Part shown: one piece after another, positions 11,702-20,738 of the stretch
Layout of the letters: the number at the start of each line of letters is the position of its first letter
Numbering within the stretch: the first letter of the stretch is position 1
Assembly: GCA_051294375.1 (NCBI GenBank)
Contig: CM119268.1
Span: 20,429,672-20,493,671, forward strand
Origin: Paraspadella gotoi
Lineage: Eukaryota; Chaetognatha
Direction: 5' to 3'
DNA length: 64,000 nt
The notes under the pieces: model-generated
Database searches by the model: none
Told to the model about the DNA's origin: nothing
Seen by the model: only the letters and a program-made list of their open reading frames with translations
Translations under genes and position numbers: made by a program

Positions 11702-11974
11702 TTAATGTAGATATGAGTAGAATATATGGACTTAGTAATAAGAAAAATATTATAATTTATGTATAATTATTTTTTTCTTTAGTTTCACAAAATCATGACT
11801 GTTTTACGAAAGAGTCAAGGCGCTGGCGTTGGCAATGAGGAGGCCGCTAATGATGATGATGATGATGATGATGATGAAGCACAAGATAAGGATGGCTTCG
11901 ACGACGAGGAGCCAAACGACGGAATCCAATCCAAACTTTTTTTAAAAATGAAAAATTTGATGAAAATTTTGTAG
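2709..11974 (+). CDS. D-glutamate cyclase-like protein, copy 1 (ten exons, frameshifted in exons C and D)
   Basis: Exons: 2709-2793, 3505-3658, 7762-7955, 8267-8543, 8910-9207, 10333-10484, 10834-11008, 11299-11378, 11485-11618, 11783-11974. The spliced product would be about 580 residues, close to animal DGLUCY as I remember it. UPF0317/DUF1445 landmarks appear in family order: GKFGR..TSGLAGGEKQANLVIVP, RTDV, FYLGCSFSFEAAL, HGAPVHVGAPGVIGIEDV, PVFWACGVT and LTHSPGNMFLCD. A DUF4392-like part follows: SHAKHVVVMV, then FLDLLKRAGKSIRI. Known members convert D-glutamate to 5-oxo-D-proline in mitochondria; that activity is not shown here. Exon C has one extra base near 7846-7850. Exon D loses two C's and regains two bases near 8460. 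These are either sequencing errors or signs of decay. All other introns are GT-AG with consistent phases. The gene lies head-to-tail with copy 2. Confidence 0.8.
3505..3658 (+). CDS. Cyclase-like copy 1, exon B
   Basis: The acceptor is TTTTCAATCAG at 3504 and the donor AG|GTAAGT. Joined to exon A in phase 1 it reads GEKQANLVIVPSAFADDIEE, the family's G.VQANL.I.P..YA.DF block, then CRRNAAPLPLLY. The nearer AG at 3514 would give an immediate stop, which fixes the acceptor. Several decoy ATCAGGC sites lie upstream (3340-3440). Confidence 0.85.
3719..4438. repeat. Simple satellite (TTCTATTGTATTCAA)n in intron B-C
   Basis: About 720 bp are built almost entirely from the 5-mers TTCTA, TTGTA and TTCAA in 10- and 15-bp groupings. 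The array is stop-free in several frames on both strands, which gives spurious long peptides. It is a microsatellite-like satellite, not a gene. Confidence 0.95.
4491..5100. repeat. Long polypyrimidine tract: (CT)n, (CCT/CCTT)n, (CT)n
   Basis: A (CT)n run at about 4492-4521 is followed by CCTCCCTCC/CTTCCTT tracts to about 4912. After a short mixed-sequence break, more (CT)n lies at 5037-5098. The plus strand is almost purely C and T for several hundred bases. Open frames here are low-complexity artefacts. Confidence 0.95.
5101..7761. other. Remainder of intron B-C, AT-rich
   Basis: No exon was supported in this 2.6-kb stretch. A small irregular repeat of GTGGG..CAAT/CACAAT phrases lies at 5990-6110. 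The rest is AT-rich unique sequence with no recognised element. Confidence 0.5.
7762..7955 (+). CDS. Cyclase-like copy 1, exon C (carries +1 frameshift)
   Basis: The exon starts after CTTAAG and ends TATAAG|GTAAGT. It is 194 nt against 193 nt in copy 2. The first frame reads RTDVSSYDAFEFGVPIGRRS...DWSD; one extra base near 7846-7850 moves the rest, VTFYLGCSFSFEAAL...VPIRNMERGKNVAMYK, into another frame. The motif matches the family's D.VTF..GCSFSFE.AL...IP.R..E.G.NV.MY. Confidence 0.8.
8267..8543 (+). CDS. Cyclase-like copy 1, exon D (two compensating frameshifts)
   Basis: The acceptor is CTCTTCCAG and the donor ATGA|GTGAGT. It is 277 nt, the same as in copy 2. The family motifs VVSLRPL, HGAPVHVGAPGVIGIEDV and APDFG sit in one frame, while EDGDVPVFWACGVTG sits in another. 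Two C-runs near 8288-8304 are each one base shorter than in copy 2, and two bases are added near 8456-8462. The whole exon stays open in the entry frame, but about 55 residues would be unrelated to the family. Confidence 0.8.
8910..9207 (+). CDS. Cyclase-like copy 1, exon E
   Basis: The acceptor is CGTTCTCAG and the donor CTTC|GTAAGT, phases 1 in and 2 out. It reads SPISLTHSPGNMFLCDVS, the family's CITH.PG.M...D motif, then a Gln/Pro-rich insert of about 28 residues, then HPRVFRIYSSPLTYAS and VLELVVGMRRRLGG, ending in a Gly/Arg-rich tail coded by GGA repeats. The insert joins the DUF1445 and DUF4392-like halves. Confidence 0.8.
9359..9402. repeat. (GA)n microsatellite
   Basis: A pure GA dinucleotide run in the intron between exons E and F of copy 1. 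Confidence 0.95.
10333..10484 (+). CDS. Cyclase-like copy 1, exon F
   Basis: The acceptor is TTAATTTTAG and the donor AAAG|GTGGGT. It reads REMKRETSNG, an acidic Glu/Asp run, then AVVIDAMKISHAKHVVVMVK. The end resembles the A...L..A..V.I.TGF strand that opens DUF4392. The acidic run is longer than in copy 2, which has only NCEDDVIKAMRISHANRVNV. Confidence 0.7.
10834..11008 (+). CDS. Cyclase-like copy 1, exon G
   Basis: The acceptor is TTTGTTTCACAG and the donor AAAG|GTAAGT. It reads DFDVADLVVFVLFLDLLKRAGKSIRISGNK and then a charged helix. FLDLLKRAGKSI.I matches the ALA..L..LGK.V.I core of DUF4392 and aligns with copy 2 (VDFLKRTGKSIQI). Confidence 0.75.
11299..11378 (+). CDS. Cyclase-like copy 1, exon H
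   Basis: An 80-nt exon between GTGATCAG and ATAC|GTAAGT, encoding IDVLTVKIGIVKETGK and a charged end. Copy 2's exon H (LETLKVKIGMEQKAD) has the same phase and pattern, which supports this small exon. Confidence 0.7.
11485..11618 (+). CDS. Cyclase-like copy 1, exon I
   Basis: The acceptor is TTTTGTGACAG and the donor AAAGAG|GTAAGA. It is 134 nt in both copies and about 95 percent identical to copy 2, far above exon G. It reads NPSDAILLIFAFRSLISSDL then HERYARRGLGFKMAAPSL. It may correspond to the DUF4392 stretch around D..v.IE..GR..dG.Y...RG, but I am not sure of that alignment. Confidence 0.7.
11632..11698. repeat. (GA)n microsatellite
   Basis: A GA run in the short intron between exons I and K of copy 1. 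Confidence 0.95.
11783..11974 (+). CDS. Cyclase-like copy 1, terminal exon K
   Basis: The acceptor is TTTTTTCTTTAG, phase 0, and the stop is TAG at 11972-11974. It reads HKIMTVLRKSQGAGVGNEE, then nine Asp, then an acidic end. The start aligns with the last exon at 47307 (NRIIASLRMCQG) and both then become Asp-rich, so the exon is shared by both copies. The usual family C-terminus with GIGDGGNE is not evident. Confidence 0.65.
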   Translation, partial: FHKIMTVLRKSQGAGVGNEEAANDDDDDDDDEAQDKDGFDDEEPNDGIQSKLFLKMKNLMKIL

Positions 11975-12023
11975 AAAAACGGAAATATATTTTAAGATTC
12001 ATGATTCTGGCAGGATTAGATTC

Positions 12024-12840
12024 AAATGATAGCTGAGAATTTATTCGGTATTTGCATACCAGAAGAAAAAATTGAAACTTAGTAAAAATGATAATTTATT
12101 AATAATTAAATAGCACAGTACTTCGAAGAAACATGAAAACATGAAAACATAAAAACATGAAATGAAAAAAAAATTGTTTCTATTAGGTTCACATAACTTC
12201 TCTTCCCTTTCACTATTTTTAATCATATAAGTTTCTTCTTCTAAATGTCTATTCTCAGTTGGAAACCTGTCTCTTCTTTGTCCTAAGGCTTGACAACTTC
12301 TGCCCCGCTAATGATCGTGGGCAGATCCTGCATTGTTTGCTCAAACTTTTTCTACTACAAAAAGTTTGACCATAGGGGGCAGAAGTAGTCAAGCCTTAAG
12401 ACAAAGAAGAGACAGGTTTCCAACTGTCAATAGAAACTTAGAAGAAGAAACTTTATTAATTAATTAATATTAATTTTTTTTGATGGTCAAAATTGTTTTC
12501 CACTTTGTTTCGCCTCACAATCACAAAACAACAACTTCGATTACAAAATTAATTAATTAATTACAAATAATTAATAATTAATTAATTATTTATTAATAAT
12601 TAGTTAATGCAGCTTGAATTTATATTTAATATAAAAATAAAAAAGCATAATCAAATAGGGAAATAGATTTTTTGTTTTTTCCATTTTCACTCATTTTAAC
12701 TCAACGATTCCATCGAAACTTTATTTCCTGTTTAATCACACACTTTCAGACCCACATACAAAATTTGAAGTCAAATTATTTCTACTAAGTTTCAATTTTT
12801 TTTCTGGTATGCAAACCGAATAAATTCTCAGCTATCATTT
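12024..12840. mobile_element. Inverted-repeat (foldback/MITE-like) element, about 817 bp
   Basis: The arms at 12024-12081 and 12784-12840 are near-perfect reverse complements, starting AAATGATAGCTGAGAATTTA. Inside is a second inverted repeat, 12229-12315 with 12374-12455, sharing TTGGAAACCTGTCTCTTC. A fragment of family H lies at 12640-12780. No transposase frame is present. It starts only 50 bp after the stop codon of copy 1. Confidence 0.8.
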
Positions 12841-13419
12841 AAAAACAGAAATGTTTAGTGTTTTAAAATTGAACCTTTGCTAGAATGTGGATTCTGTCAA
12901 GAATTAAACTGGAAAAGATGTTTAATTTTTCTATTTAGCTTCCGTTTATTTAATTATAAAATAGAATAGAATTAAAAAGTAGAAAAAATACAAGTTATTT
13001 CTCTTTCTTTCTCTCTCTCTCGGTTTAAACTTCGCCAGACTGGTTCTAAAGTAAGAGATTAATTACAAATTTAAGTTAAAAATCTTATCAGGAGCTTGAT
13101 AAAGAATACAATCGATCAAACAATGTCGTATCTGCCCACGATCATTAGCGGTAATTAATTAATAAATTAGTTAATTTGATTTCTTCACTGACCATGACAA
13201 TGACAATAATGCTGATAACGAGTGATTTGATTGATTGATTGATTAAATAAATAAATTGTGTGATTGAATAATTAAATAATAGATAAATAAATTGATTGAT
13301 TGAATAATTAATTTATTGATTGACTAATTAATTATTGATTAATTAATTGAGTAATTGATTAATTAACAGAGTAATTATTTGATTAATTAATACATCTTGC
13401 ATTTACATTTAATATAAAA

Positions 13420-13650
13420 TAAAAAAGAATAATCAGTTAGTGAAACAGGTTTTTTGTTTTTTCCATTTAAACTCATTTCCACTCAGACTATTCCATCGAA
13501 ACTTGATTTCCAGCTTCATCACACACTTTCCTACCCACATACAAAATTTCAAGTCAATCGCCCCATACACTCGTGAGTAATTGGCGTTCAAATACTGAAA
13601 TAGTTTTTTGGCTCTTTTCCACTCTCACGAATCCGTCGAAACTTCATATT
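13420..13650 (-). repeat. Family H repeat fragment
   Basis: It contains the reversed family H phrases (TTCCATCGAAACTT, ATCACACACTTTCCTACCCA and TTTTTTGTTTTTTCCATTTA). It lacks the hairpin end and abuts SINE S2 at 13651. Confidence 0.7.
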
Positions 13651-13885
13651 GAAGAGACAGTAATTATTGATATGTGTTAATGACAGAACCGTTCAATATA
13701 AGCAGTCCCTGAGCTTTGGATCAGGCAGTAACACCGAGTTACAGGCGGGTTAAGCGCCCCATCCCTCTTAACTGTTAGGCGGCCACCAGGCTAGAACCCT
13801 GGACCTTTGGATTGGGAGACAAATGATTTGCCTCCGGCACCAATGGCCGCTGATGAACGGTTGGTGGATTTTAGTCCACCATACA
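13651..13885 (-). repeat. tRNA-derived SINE-like repeat, family S2
   Basis: A full-length copy of the S2 family, starting GAAGAGACAGTAATTATTGA and ending in GATTTTAGTCCACCATA. The minus strand carries the B-box-like GGGTTCTAGCC. Confidence 0.7.
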
Positions 13886-14065
13886 TCCCCCCCTCCCGTA
13901 GAGAGAAGTTTGTCGCGTCTCTTCAGTGAATTGTTGGTGGAAAGTGCATCACCAAGTTGAGGCATGTCGCCTGATGTGTTGTTGGCGGAAAGTGCATCGC
14001 CAGGTTGAGGCATGTCGCCTGAAAGTGTTGTTGTTGCTGTTGTGTTCGGATGTTGGGCTCACCAA
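13886..14065. repeat. Short tandem repeat between two S2 copies (about 48-bp unit)
   Basis: Two copies of a unit with GGAAAGTGCATC and GGCATGTCGCCTGA lie head to tail, followed by a GTTGTTGTTGCT run. Part of this spacer also accompanies the S2 copy at 42.6 kb, so it may belong to the element. Confidence 0.6.
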
Positions 14066-14673
14066 TGAAGAGACAGTAATTATTGATATGTGTTAATGAC
14101 AGAACCGTTCAATATAAGCAGTCCCGGTAAGTATAAGTATATAAGTATACTCGGTAGGAAGGGTAACGGAGGTGGTAGGAATTTTTCCGTGGTCGGATGT
14201 GAAACTGATGGTCTGTGTACTCGGTAGGAAGGGTAACGGAGGTGGTAGGAATTTTTCCGTGGTCGGATGTGAAACTGATGGTCTGTGTACTCGGTAGGAA
14301 GGGTAACGGAGGTGGTAGGAATTTTTCCGTGGTCGGATGTGAAACTGATGGTCTGTGTACTCGGTAGGAAGGGTAACGGAGGTGGTAGGAATTTTTCCGT
14401 GGTCGGATGTGAAACTGATGGTCTGTGTACTCGGTAGGAAGGGTAACGGAGGTGGTAGGAATTTTTCTGTGGTCGGATGTGAAACTGATGGTCTGTGGTC
14501 CCTGAGCTTTGGATCAGTCTGTAACACCGAGTTACAGGCGGGTTAAGCGCCCCGTCCCTCTAAACTGCTAGGCGGCCACCAGGCTAGAACCCTGGACCTT
14601 TGGGTTGGGAGACGAATGACTTACTTCCAGCACCAATGGCCGCTGATGAACGGTTGGTGGATTTTAGTCCACC
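14066..14673 (-). repeat. S2 SINE split by a 70-bp tandem array
   Basis: S2 sequence at 14066-14126 resumes at 14499-14673. The break falls in AGCAGTCCC, and GTCCC is found on both sides of the inserted block, like a 5-bp target duplication. Confidence 0.75.
14149..14498. repeat. Five-copy 70-bp tandem array
   Basis: Units begin at 14151, 14221, 14291, 14361 and 14431 with TCGGTAGGAAGGGTAACGGA. I saw one substitution (CCGT to CTGT in the last unit). Seventy is not a multiple of three, so the open frame on the minus strand that cycles through it is not evidence of a protein. Confidence 0.95.
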
Positions 14674-14689
14674 ATAATATCCAGCTCAA

Positions 14690-14891
14690 TCACACACTTC
14701 CCTACCCACTTACATAATTTCATTCCAATCCAACTCTAATTACTCAGTAATTAGAGTTTTTTGCTTAGGTGGGACGGACGGACGGATGTTCAATGTTCTG
14801 ACATGATATAAGTGAATGCCCAACAAGATTGAGGGGGCGGACCGACAAAGTGAATTATAGAGTCGGAATCTGCTGATGAGTAGATCCGACT
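14690..14891 (-). repeat. Family H repeat with terminal hairpin
   Basis: A reversed copy ending in the hairpin GTCGGAATCTGCTGATGAGT with its pairing half at 14861-14891. Confidence 0.75.
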
Positions 14892-14955
14892 AAAATACGA
14901 AACAATTATTTGACTGCTTCCAATCGCTTAAGCGTAATTTTCATACTCGTTAAAA

Positions 14956-15118
14956 ATGTCCGACTTTACCATTAATGATATGAAAAACGTTGAATCACCG
15001 ACGGAGATTCCAAAATCGATTTGTGATAAAGACTTGGAATCGATGACAGCGTCTGAGATTCGATCTGTGATCAGGAGAGGAAAGTTTGGTCGAACGACGA
15101 CCAGCGGTTTGGCAAAAG
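14956..15118 (+). CDS. Cyclase-like copy 2, exon A (start exon)
   Basis: It reads MSDFTINDMKNVESPTEIPK, then SICDKDLESMTASEIRSVIR and RGKFGRTTTSGLAKG, ending AAAAG|GTGAGT. The last 28 residues align with exon A of copy 1; the 26 before them are extra. The phase (1) fits exon B at 18019. Confidence 0.75.
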
Positions 15119-15743
15119 GTGAGTCTCTCCGAAGGTAGGTCTTCCTCTATCGATGTCGCGTAATCAACGGAATCGACCAATTGACGGACCTTGTCGGCCT
15201 CGTGACGTCATTGCTCGTCGTCTTCGCCAACGATATTATCGAGATTCTTAGTTGTTGCGTCCACAATCTCGTGACACGCTTTTTTTTTAATTAATACCAA
15301 AAAACAGTATTGACACAATCAGAAACAGTAACAGTGTAAAAGACTAGAAAACAGTAAACAATAGGAGGAAATTTTTTTATTAATAACAAAAACGATATTA
15401 ACATAATTAAACAAGTTTGAGCAAACAATGTCGGATCTGCCTACGATAATTAAGTGGTAATAAGCTAACTTGGTCAACTTGCATAATTTAATCAACTTGC
15501 ATAATTTGGTCAACTGACATAATTTGGTCAACTGACATAATTTGGTCAACTGACATAATTTGGTCAACTGACATAATTTGGTCAACTAACATAATTTGGT
15601 CAACCAGCATAATTTGGTCAACTGGCATAATTTTATCAACAGGCATAATTTGGTTAACTGGCATAATTTGGTCAACAGGCATAATTTGGTCATCTTGAAG
15701 AATTTGGTTAACTGGCATATTTTTGTCAATTGGCATTATTTGG

Positions 15744-15806
<63 letters not shown>

Positions 15807-18800
15807 GAGAGAGATAGAGAAAGAGAAACTTTAAAAAATTCAAATAAATGTGTATTTTGGTTTTCTAATTTGAACTCTTTTCCACTCATACGAATTTATA
15901 TTCAGCTTTATTACATACTTTCCTACCCACACACAAAATTCCATTTCAATTTATCTATCCAATTTTTAATAAACATTATAATTATAAGTAAATTTAAGTA
16001 AAAATACTTCAAGTAAATATGACTTTTGTTTTTTCCATTTTAACGCATTTCCACTTGCACGATTCCATCGAAACTTTATATCCAGCTCAATCACACACTT
16101 TCCTACCATGATACAAAATTTCAAGTCAATTACCCTATCCACTCATGAGCAATTAGCGTTCAAATAGTGAAATAGATTTTTTTGTTTTTTCCATTTAAAC
16201 CATTTTCCACTCGTACGATTCCATCGAAACTTCATATCCATCTCAATCACGCAGTTTCCTACCCACACACAAAATTTCATACCAATCCATCCATCCAATC
16301 ACGAGTAATGGGAGTTTTTTTGCTAAGGGGGGACGGACGGACGGACTAACCTTATCCCTAACCGAAACCCTAAACAATTAATCCATCGTTCAAATTATCG
16401 TTCAAATTATCGTCGTCGTATTTGTCGATCCTGACTCTAAGTCATCCAGCCAGAGAGAGCGAGAGAGATTCGCTGCTCCTTCATACGGCAAAGGGGCATC
16501 GATGTTTGATAAGGCCCAATATTTTGGGGTGGGACCGACGGACCGACAAAGTGAATTATAGAGTCGGAATCTGCTGTTAAGCAGATCCGACTAAAAGCAG
16601 TAACAGTAACGGTATAAATAACAGCATACTGATCACAAAAATATAACCAAAACCACTAATATCAAATTATAAAACGCTACTAAAATGTTAAAAGCTACTT
16701 CATAAAAGACTGTAAAACTAAAAGTCGTTTAACAAAATCTCGATTTCAAAATTTTTTACTCAGTTTTTGCTCGCACGTCTTTCCTGCGGAGCAACTCTAT
16801 ATGTTTTAGTCAATCTCGTGACGATATGCCCGTTTGACGATATGCCCGTTTGACTAGTCCAATTTTGATGCACCTCAATCATATTGTGGATAAGGCGCTA
16901 AGTGGGCTGAAGATGACTATCCGTAACTTCTATAACCCCTTTTAGTAGCCATGAAACGGGTCCTGGGCTTGGAACCAGGTTTGAGGGTTTGCCACACCCC
17001 CAAGGCGGCTTACGGCCGTCCTCACGCTTCCCGCAGGCGAGGTACCGGGTTGGGATTGAACCTGGTACCTAGTGGTCATGAGTTGATGGCTTTACTCAAT
17101 GAGCCACCGGGTCAGGACTGAAGGTGTCATGCTTATAGGCAGGGTGAACCTAGGCAATGCCCGACTACATGCCCCCCAGATTGTAACCCACCCTGCACTG
17201 CTTCCAGTGGAGGGAGGGGAGCAATCTTCAGCACGTCCATGGGCCTGGAATCAGAAGGTTGGAATACGCTCGACAGGATGGGCTCACCAGTGTGGAAAAG
17301 GCACTAAGTGGGCTGAAGATGACTATCCGTAACTTCTATAACCCCCTTTAGTAGCCATGAAACGGGTCCTGGGCTTGGAACCAGGCTTGAGGGTTTGCCG
17401 CACCCCCAAGGCGGCTTACGGCCGTCCTCACGCTTCCCGCAGGGTAGGTACCGGGTTGGGATTGAACCCGGTACCTAGTGGTCATGAGCTGATGGCTTTA
17501 CTCAATGAGCCAACAGGTCAGGACTGAAGGTGTCATGCTTATAGGCGGGGTGAACCTAGGCAATGCCCGACTACAATATAACAGTAATCATCAGGAAACA
17601 TATGATAAATAATTATTTTCGCAAAAAATAAAAGATTATTAGTTGTATAAAAATGAGGATTTAATTAAGGCTAGAAAACAAATCATCAGTTCAATAGTAG
17701 TTAATACGTCAAAAAAACATTATGAAATTGGTACAACCAATATAAAAATTATCCATTCATTTAATAAATAAGCTATCTTGCCCCTGACTTTGGACAGGCT
17801 TTGGTGGTTTAAGGCCTCCATCACTCTTACAAGATAATTACACAGCAGGTCCCTGCAAGCTTTCAATCAAGACTCTCTGACAGTCCCGTTTATTCACTCC
17901 CAGAGTACTTGGCTTCCCTATGTTTCAGGCCAAAACAGGCCATTTTATCTCCCTCCCTCGATTATGTTTCAGGCCAAAAACATGCCATTTTTACCTCGTA
18001 CCCTATAATTTCACTCAGGCCAAAAACAGGCCAACATAATGATAGTCCCGTCCACCTTCGCCGAAGACGTCAAAGAAATCTGCCGCCGCAACGCTGCTCC
18101 GCTGCCGCTGCTGTACAATAGCAGCAGAGGTGAGACAGGGGCGCCGACTCTGACCGAGAACTCGAACATCAGGTGAGTTAACTGGAAAAATTTTGGGTGA
18201 GTAAGGACTGTAAATGTTGATTGTCCTCATTGGTGAAATGAGAATTAATATCATAAACAAATAAAAAACAAAAAAATGATTATACTGTGGTGGTATATTC
18301 ACACCACCTCACGTCCACGATCGTTCAGCCAATACCATTGGCTCAGAGGGGGAACACACCATCACAGGCGTTGTGTTCCATCCACAGTCCTAACGATTTC
18401 CCTCTGCGTTGACAAAGCGAGGGTCGGAAGCCCCCAAAGCCAACAGTGAGATTGCCCCTTACCAATGGGCATCACAGGCAACCCGGCTGTTGCCATAATA
18501 CCATGAAGAAAAAAAATTTGTCCAGCTGTTTTTCAGCATTTTAATGTAAAAATAAAAAAATAAAATTTAAATATCAAGAAACTTTAGCCTTTTGTAATTC
18601 ATATGAGCTGTATCTCATTTATGTATAATAAAAATACAAGAGTTCGATGCAAAAAACAATGAATTGCCGAAAAAATACTTCTTTGTTTTTTTATCGTTTT
18701 CATATCTATAAGTTTTATTTATACTAATTTTTTTCAGTTTTATGTCAAATGGTTATTGCATCATCTTTATTAGGATAGATTCAAGGATAAATATTAATTC

Positions 18801-19972
18801 ATATGTAAAATAAAAAGTGGTATTAAAAATATATTGATGCTGTAACTGCTCCAAAATATTTTTTTATATTATAAAGTATCAATAAAAGTTATAAGGCTCC
18901 TTTTTGTAAATAAAATTATCATTTTTATTTACCTCTGGATGTATTATCAAAACCAAATATCTAACAAGTCCAAAAAAAAATCAAAGATTTGTTGAAGTGA
19001 AAGATAATATATTATCACATTATACAGCAACAACTCGAGCCTAGTTTACTTTATAAAGGATCAATCTTTTTTACTGTTTGCCAAAGATAATTTTTTTTAC
19101 AAAATCTGATAAAAAATATTATGAAATTGGTATAACCAATATAAAAATTATCCATTCAATTAATAAATAAGCTATCTTGCCCCTGATTTTGGACAGGCTT
19201 TGGTGGTTTAAGGCCTCCATCACTCTTACAAGATAATGACATGCAAGCTTTCAATTAAGAATCTCTTACAGTCTAGTTTATTCACTCCTAAAGTTCCTGA
19301 CTTCCTTATCGATGAAGTGGTATAATATTTCAAAGTAAGTTTGAATTGTATGAAAAGACTACTCCTTAAGTAATAGATCGGGGAATACTATATTATACTC
19401 CGCCCAGCATAAAATACAAGGAGCTGAATTTTATGAAATTGATACAACCAAAATAAAAATTATCTATTCATTTAATAAATAAGTTATCTTACCCCTGACT
19501 TTGGTGGTTTAAGGCCTCCATCACTCTTACAAGATAATGACATAGCAGGTCCCTGTAAAAAAACTCTTAGAGATATAATATTAATGATAAATATAATATC
19601 TTGATCAAAAAAAGGTAAAAACAGTTAGAGACAACCTCTTTTGGAAGTATTCGTATGCATTTAAATAATTTTGTGCTATTAAGAAATAATCTTCTTATTC
19701 AGTCTTAGGGAATTATATTATATATTAAAACTCATTTATTGGCCAAAAAATACATTTAACAATGAAATTAACCGACTTTTCCAAACCGCGACAATTTTTT
19801 TTGCCATCATGGTAGATAACGCTAAATAAAGACAAAACGAGACTATGGAAAAATTACTAATTAAATTTTTAAATAAATGCAAGTTATTCGTAAGTTAGTT
19901 TCAAAATCCTCAAATTCCAAAACGACAAATTATAGTAAATAAACAAGACTTAAGAAAAAAGAAACGAAAACA

Positions 19973-20003
<31 letters not shown>

Positions 20004-20155
20004 AAGTGAGTTGACGGCGGCGCTGTTTTCCACGTCGATCACGAACAGAAGGACAGCCTCATTCACCAACTTTTAATCTTTAATATTTAATGTCGCTCAT
20101 CATAAATCTCTACGCGGGTTCCGCCTAAAAAATCATAACCAGATGGAGAGGGAGT

Positions 20156-20205
<50 letters not shown>

Positions 20206-20653
20206 TAGTAAGCTTTCACAATTGACTTTTAATGAATGTGCCATATGCTATCTGTCGTGAGTCTCGATTATTCTTTCGATGTGAAAAAAGTTGAAAACTT
20301 GGGTCGTTGATTAAGAAAGAGAAAAAAAGGGATTAGGAAAAGAAAAGGAAGGAAAGGAAAAAAGGAGAAAATGGAAAAAGAAGAAAGGATCTAGGAAAGA
20401 AGAAAAAAGGAATTGATAGAAAAAAAAAAGAGAAAGTTCTAAGCAAAAAATTTAAGGACTTTTCTTTGTTATAATTTCCTTTCTTTTTCGTTTCTTCAGG
20501 TTCGTAAACCGAACCGAAACATGTCCGTTCATCATTAAATAAATTTGTTGCTGAATCACAATTTAAACTTTTCTCTTAGGACTTTTCTTGAAATAAATCC
20601 GGCAACATTTAAAAAATTATGATAAAAGAGGAATTAGGTCCAATGTGAAAGAA

Positions 20654-20738
<85 letters not shown>

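Noticed and set aside
14149-14498. CRISPR-like repeat array
   Set aside because: The repeats are directly adjacent 70-bp units with no unique spacers, in eukaryotic DNA without cas genes.
14093-14527. Minus-strand 144-codon frame with repeated HRPRKNSYHLRYPSY-type units
   Set aside because: The 70-bp unit is not a multiple of three, so the frame passes through all three readings of the same repeat. It is simply stop-free and has no start or splice context.
15319-15817. Frames with repeated QIMPVD, QLTKLC or NLVNWH
   Set aside because: They arise from the 18-bp satellite, which is stop-free on both strands.
17099-17332. 77-codon plus-strand frame in the SINE region
   Set aside because: It lies within and between two S1 copies, is repeated at 28846-29034 and 49834-50016 with different frames, and has no family match.
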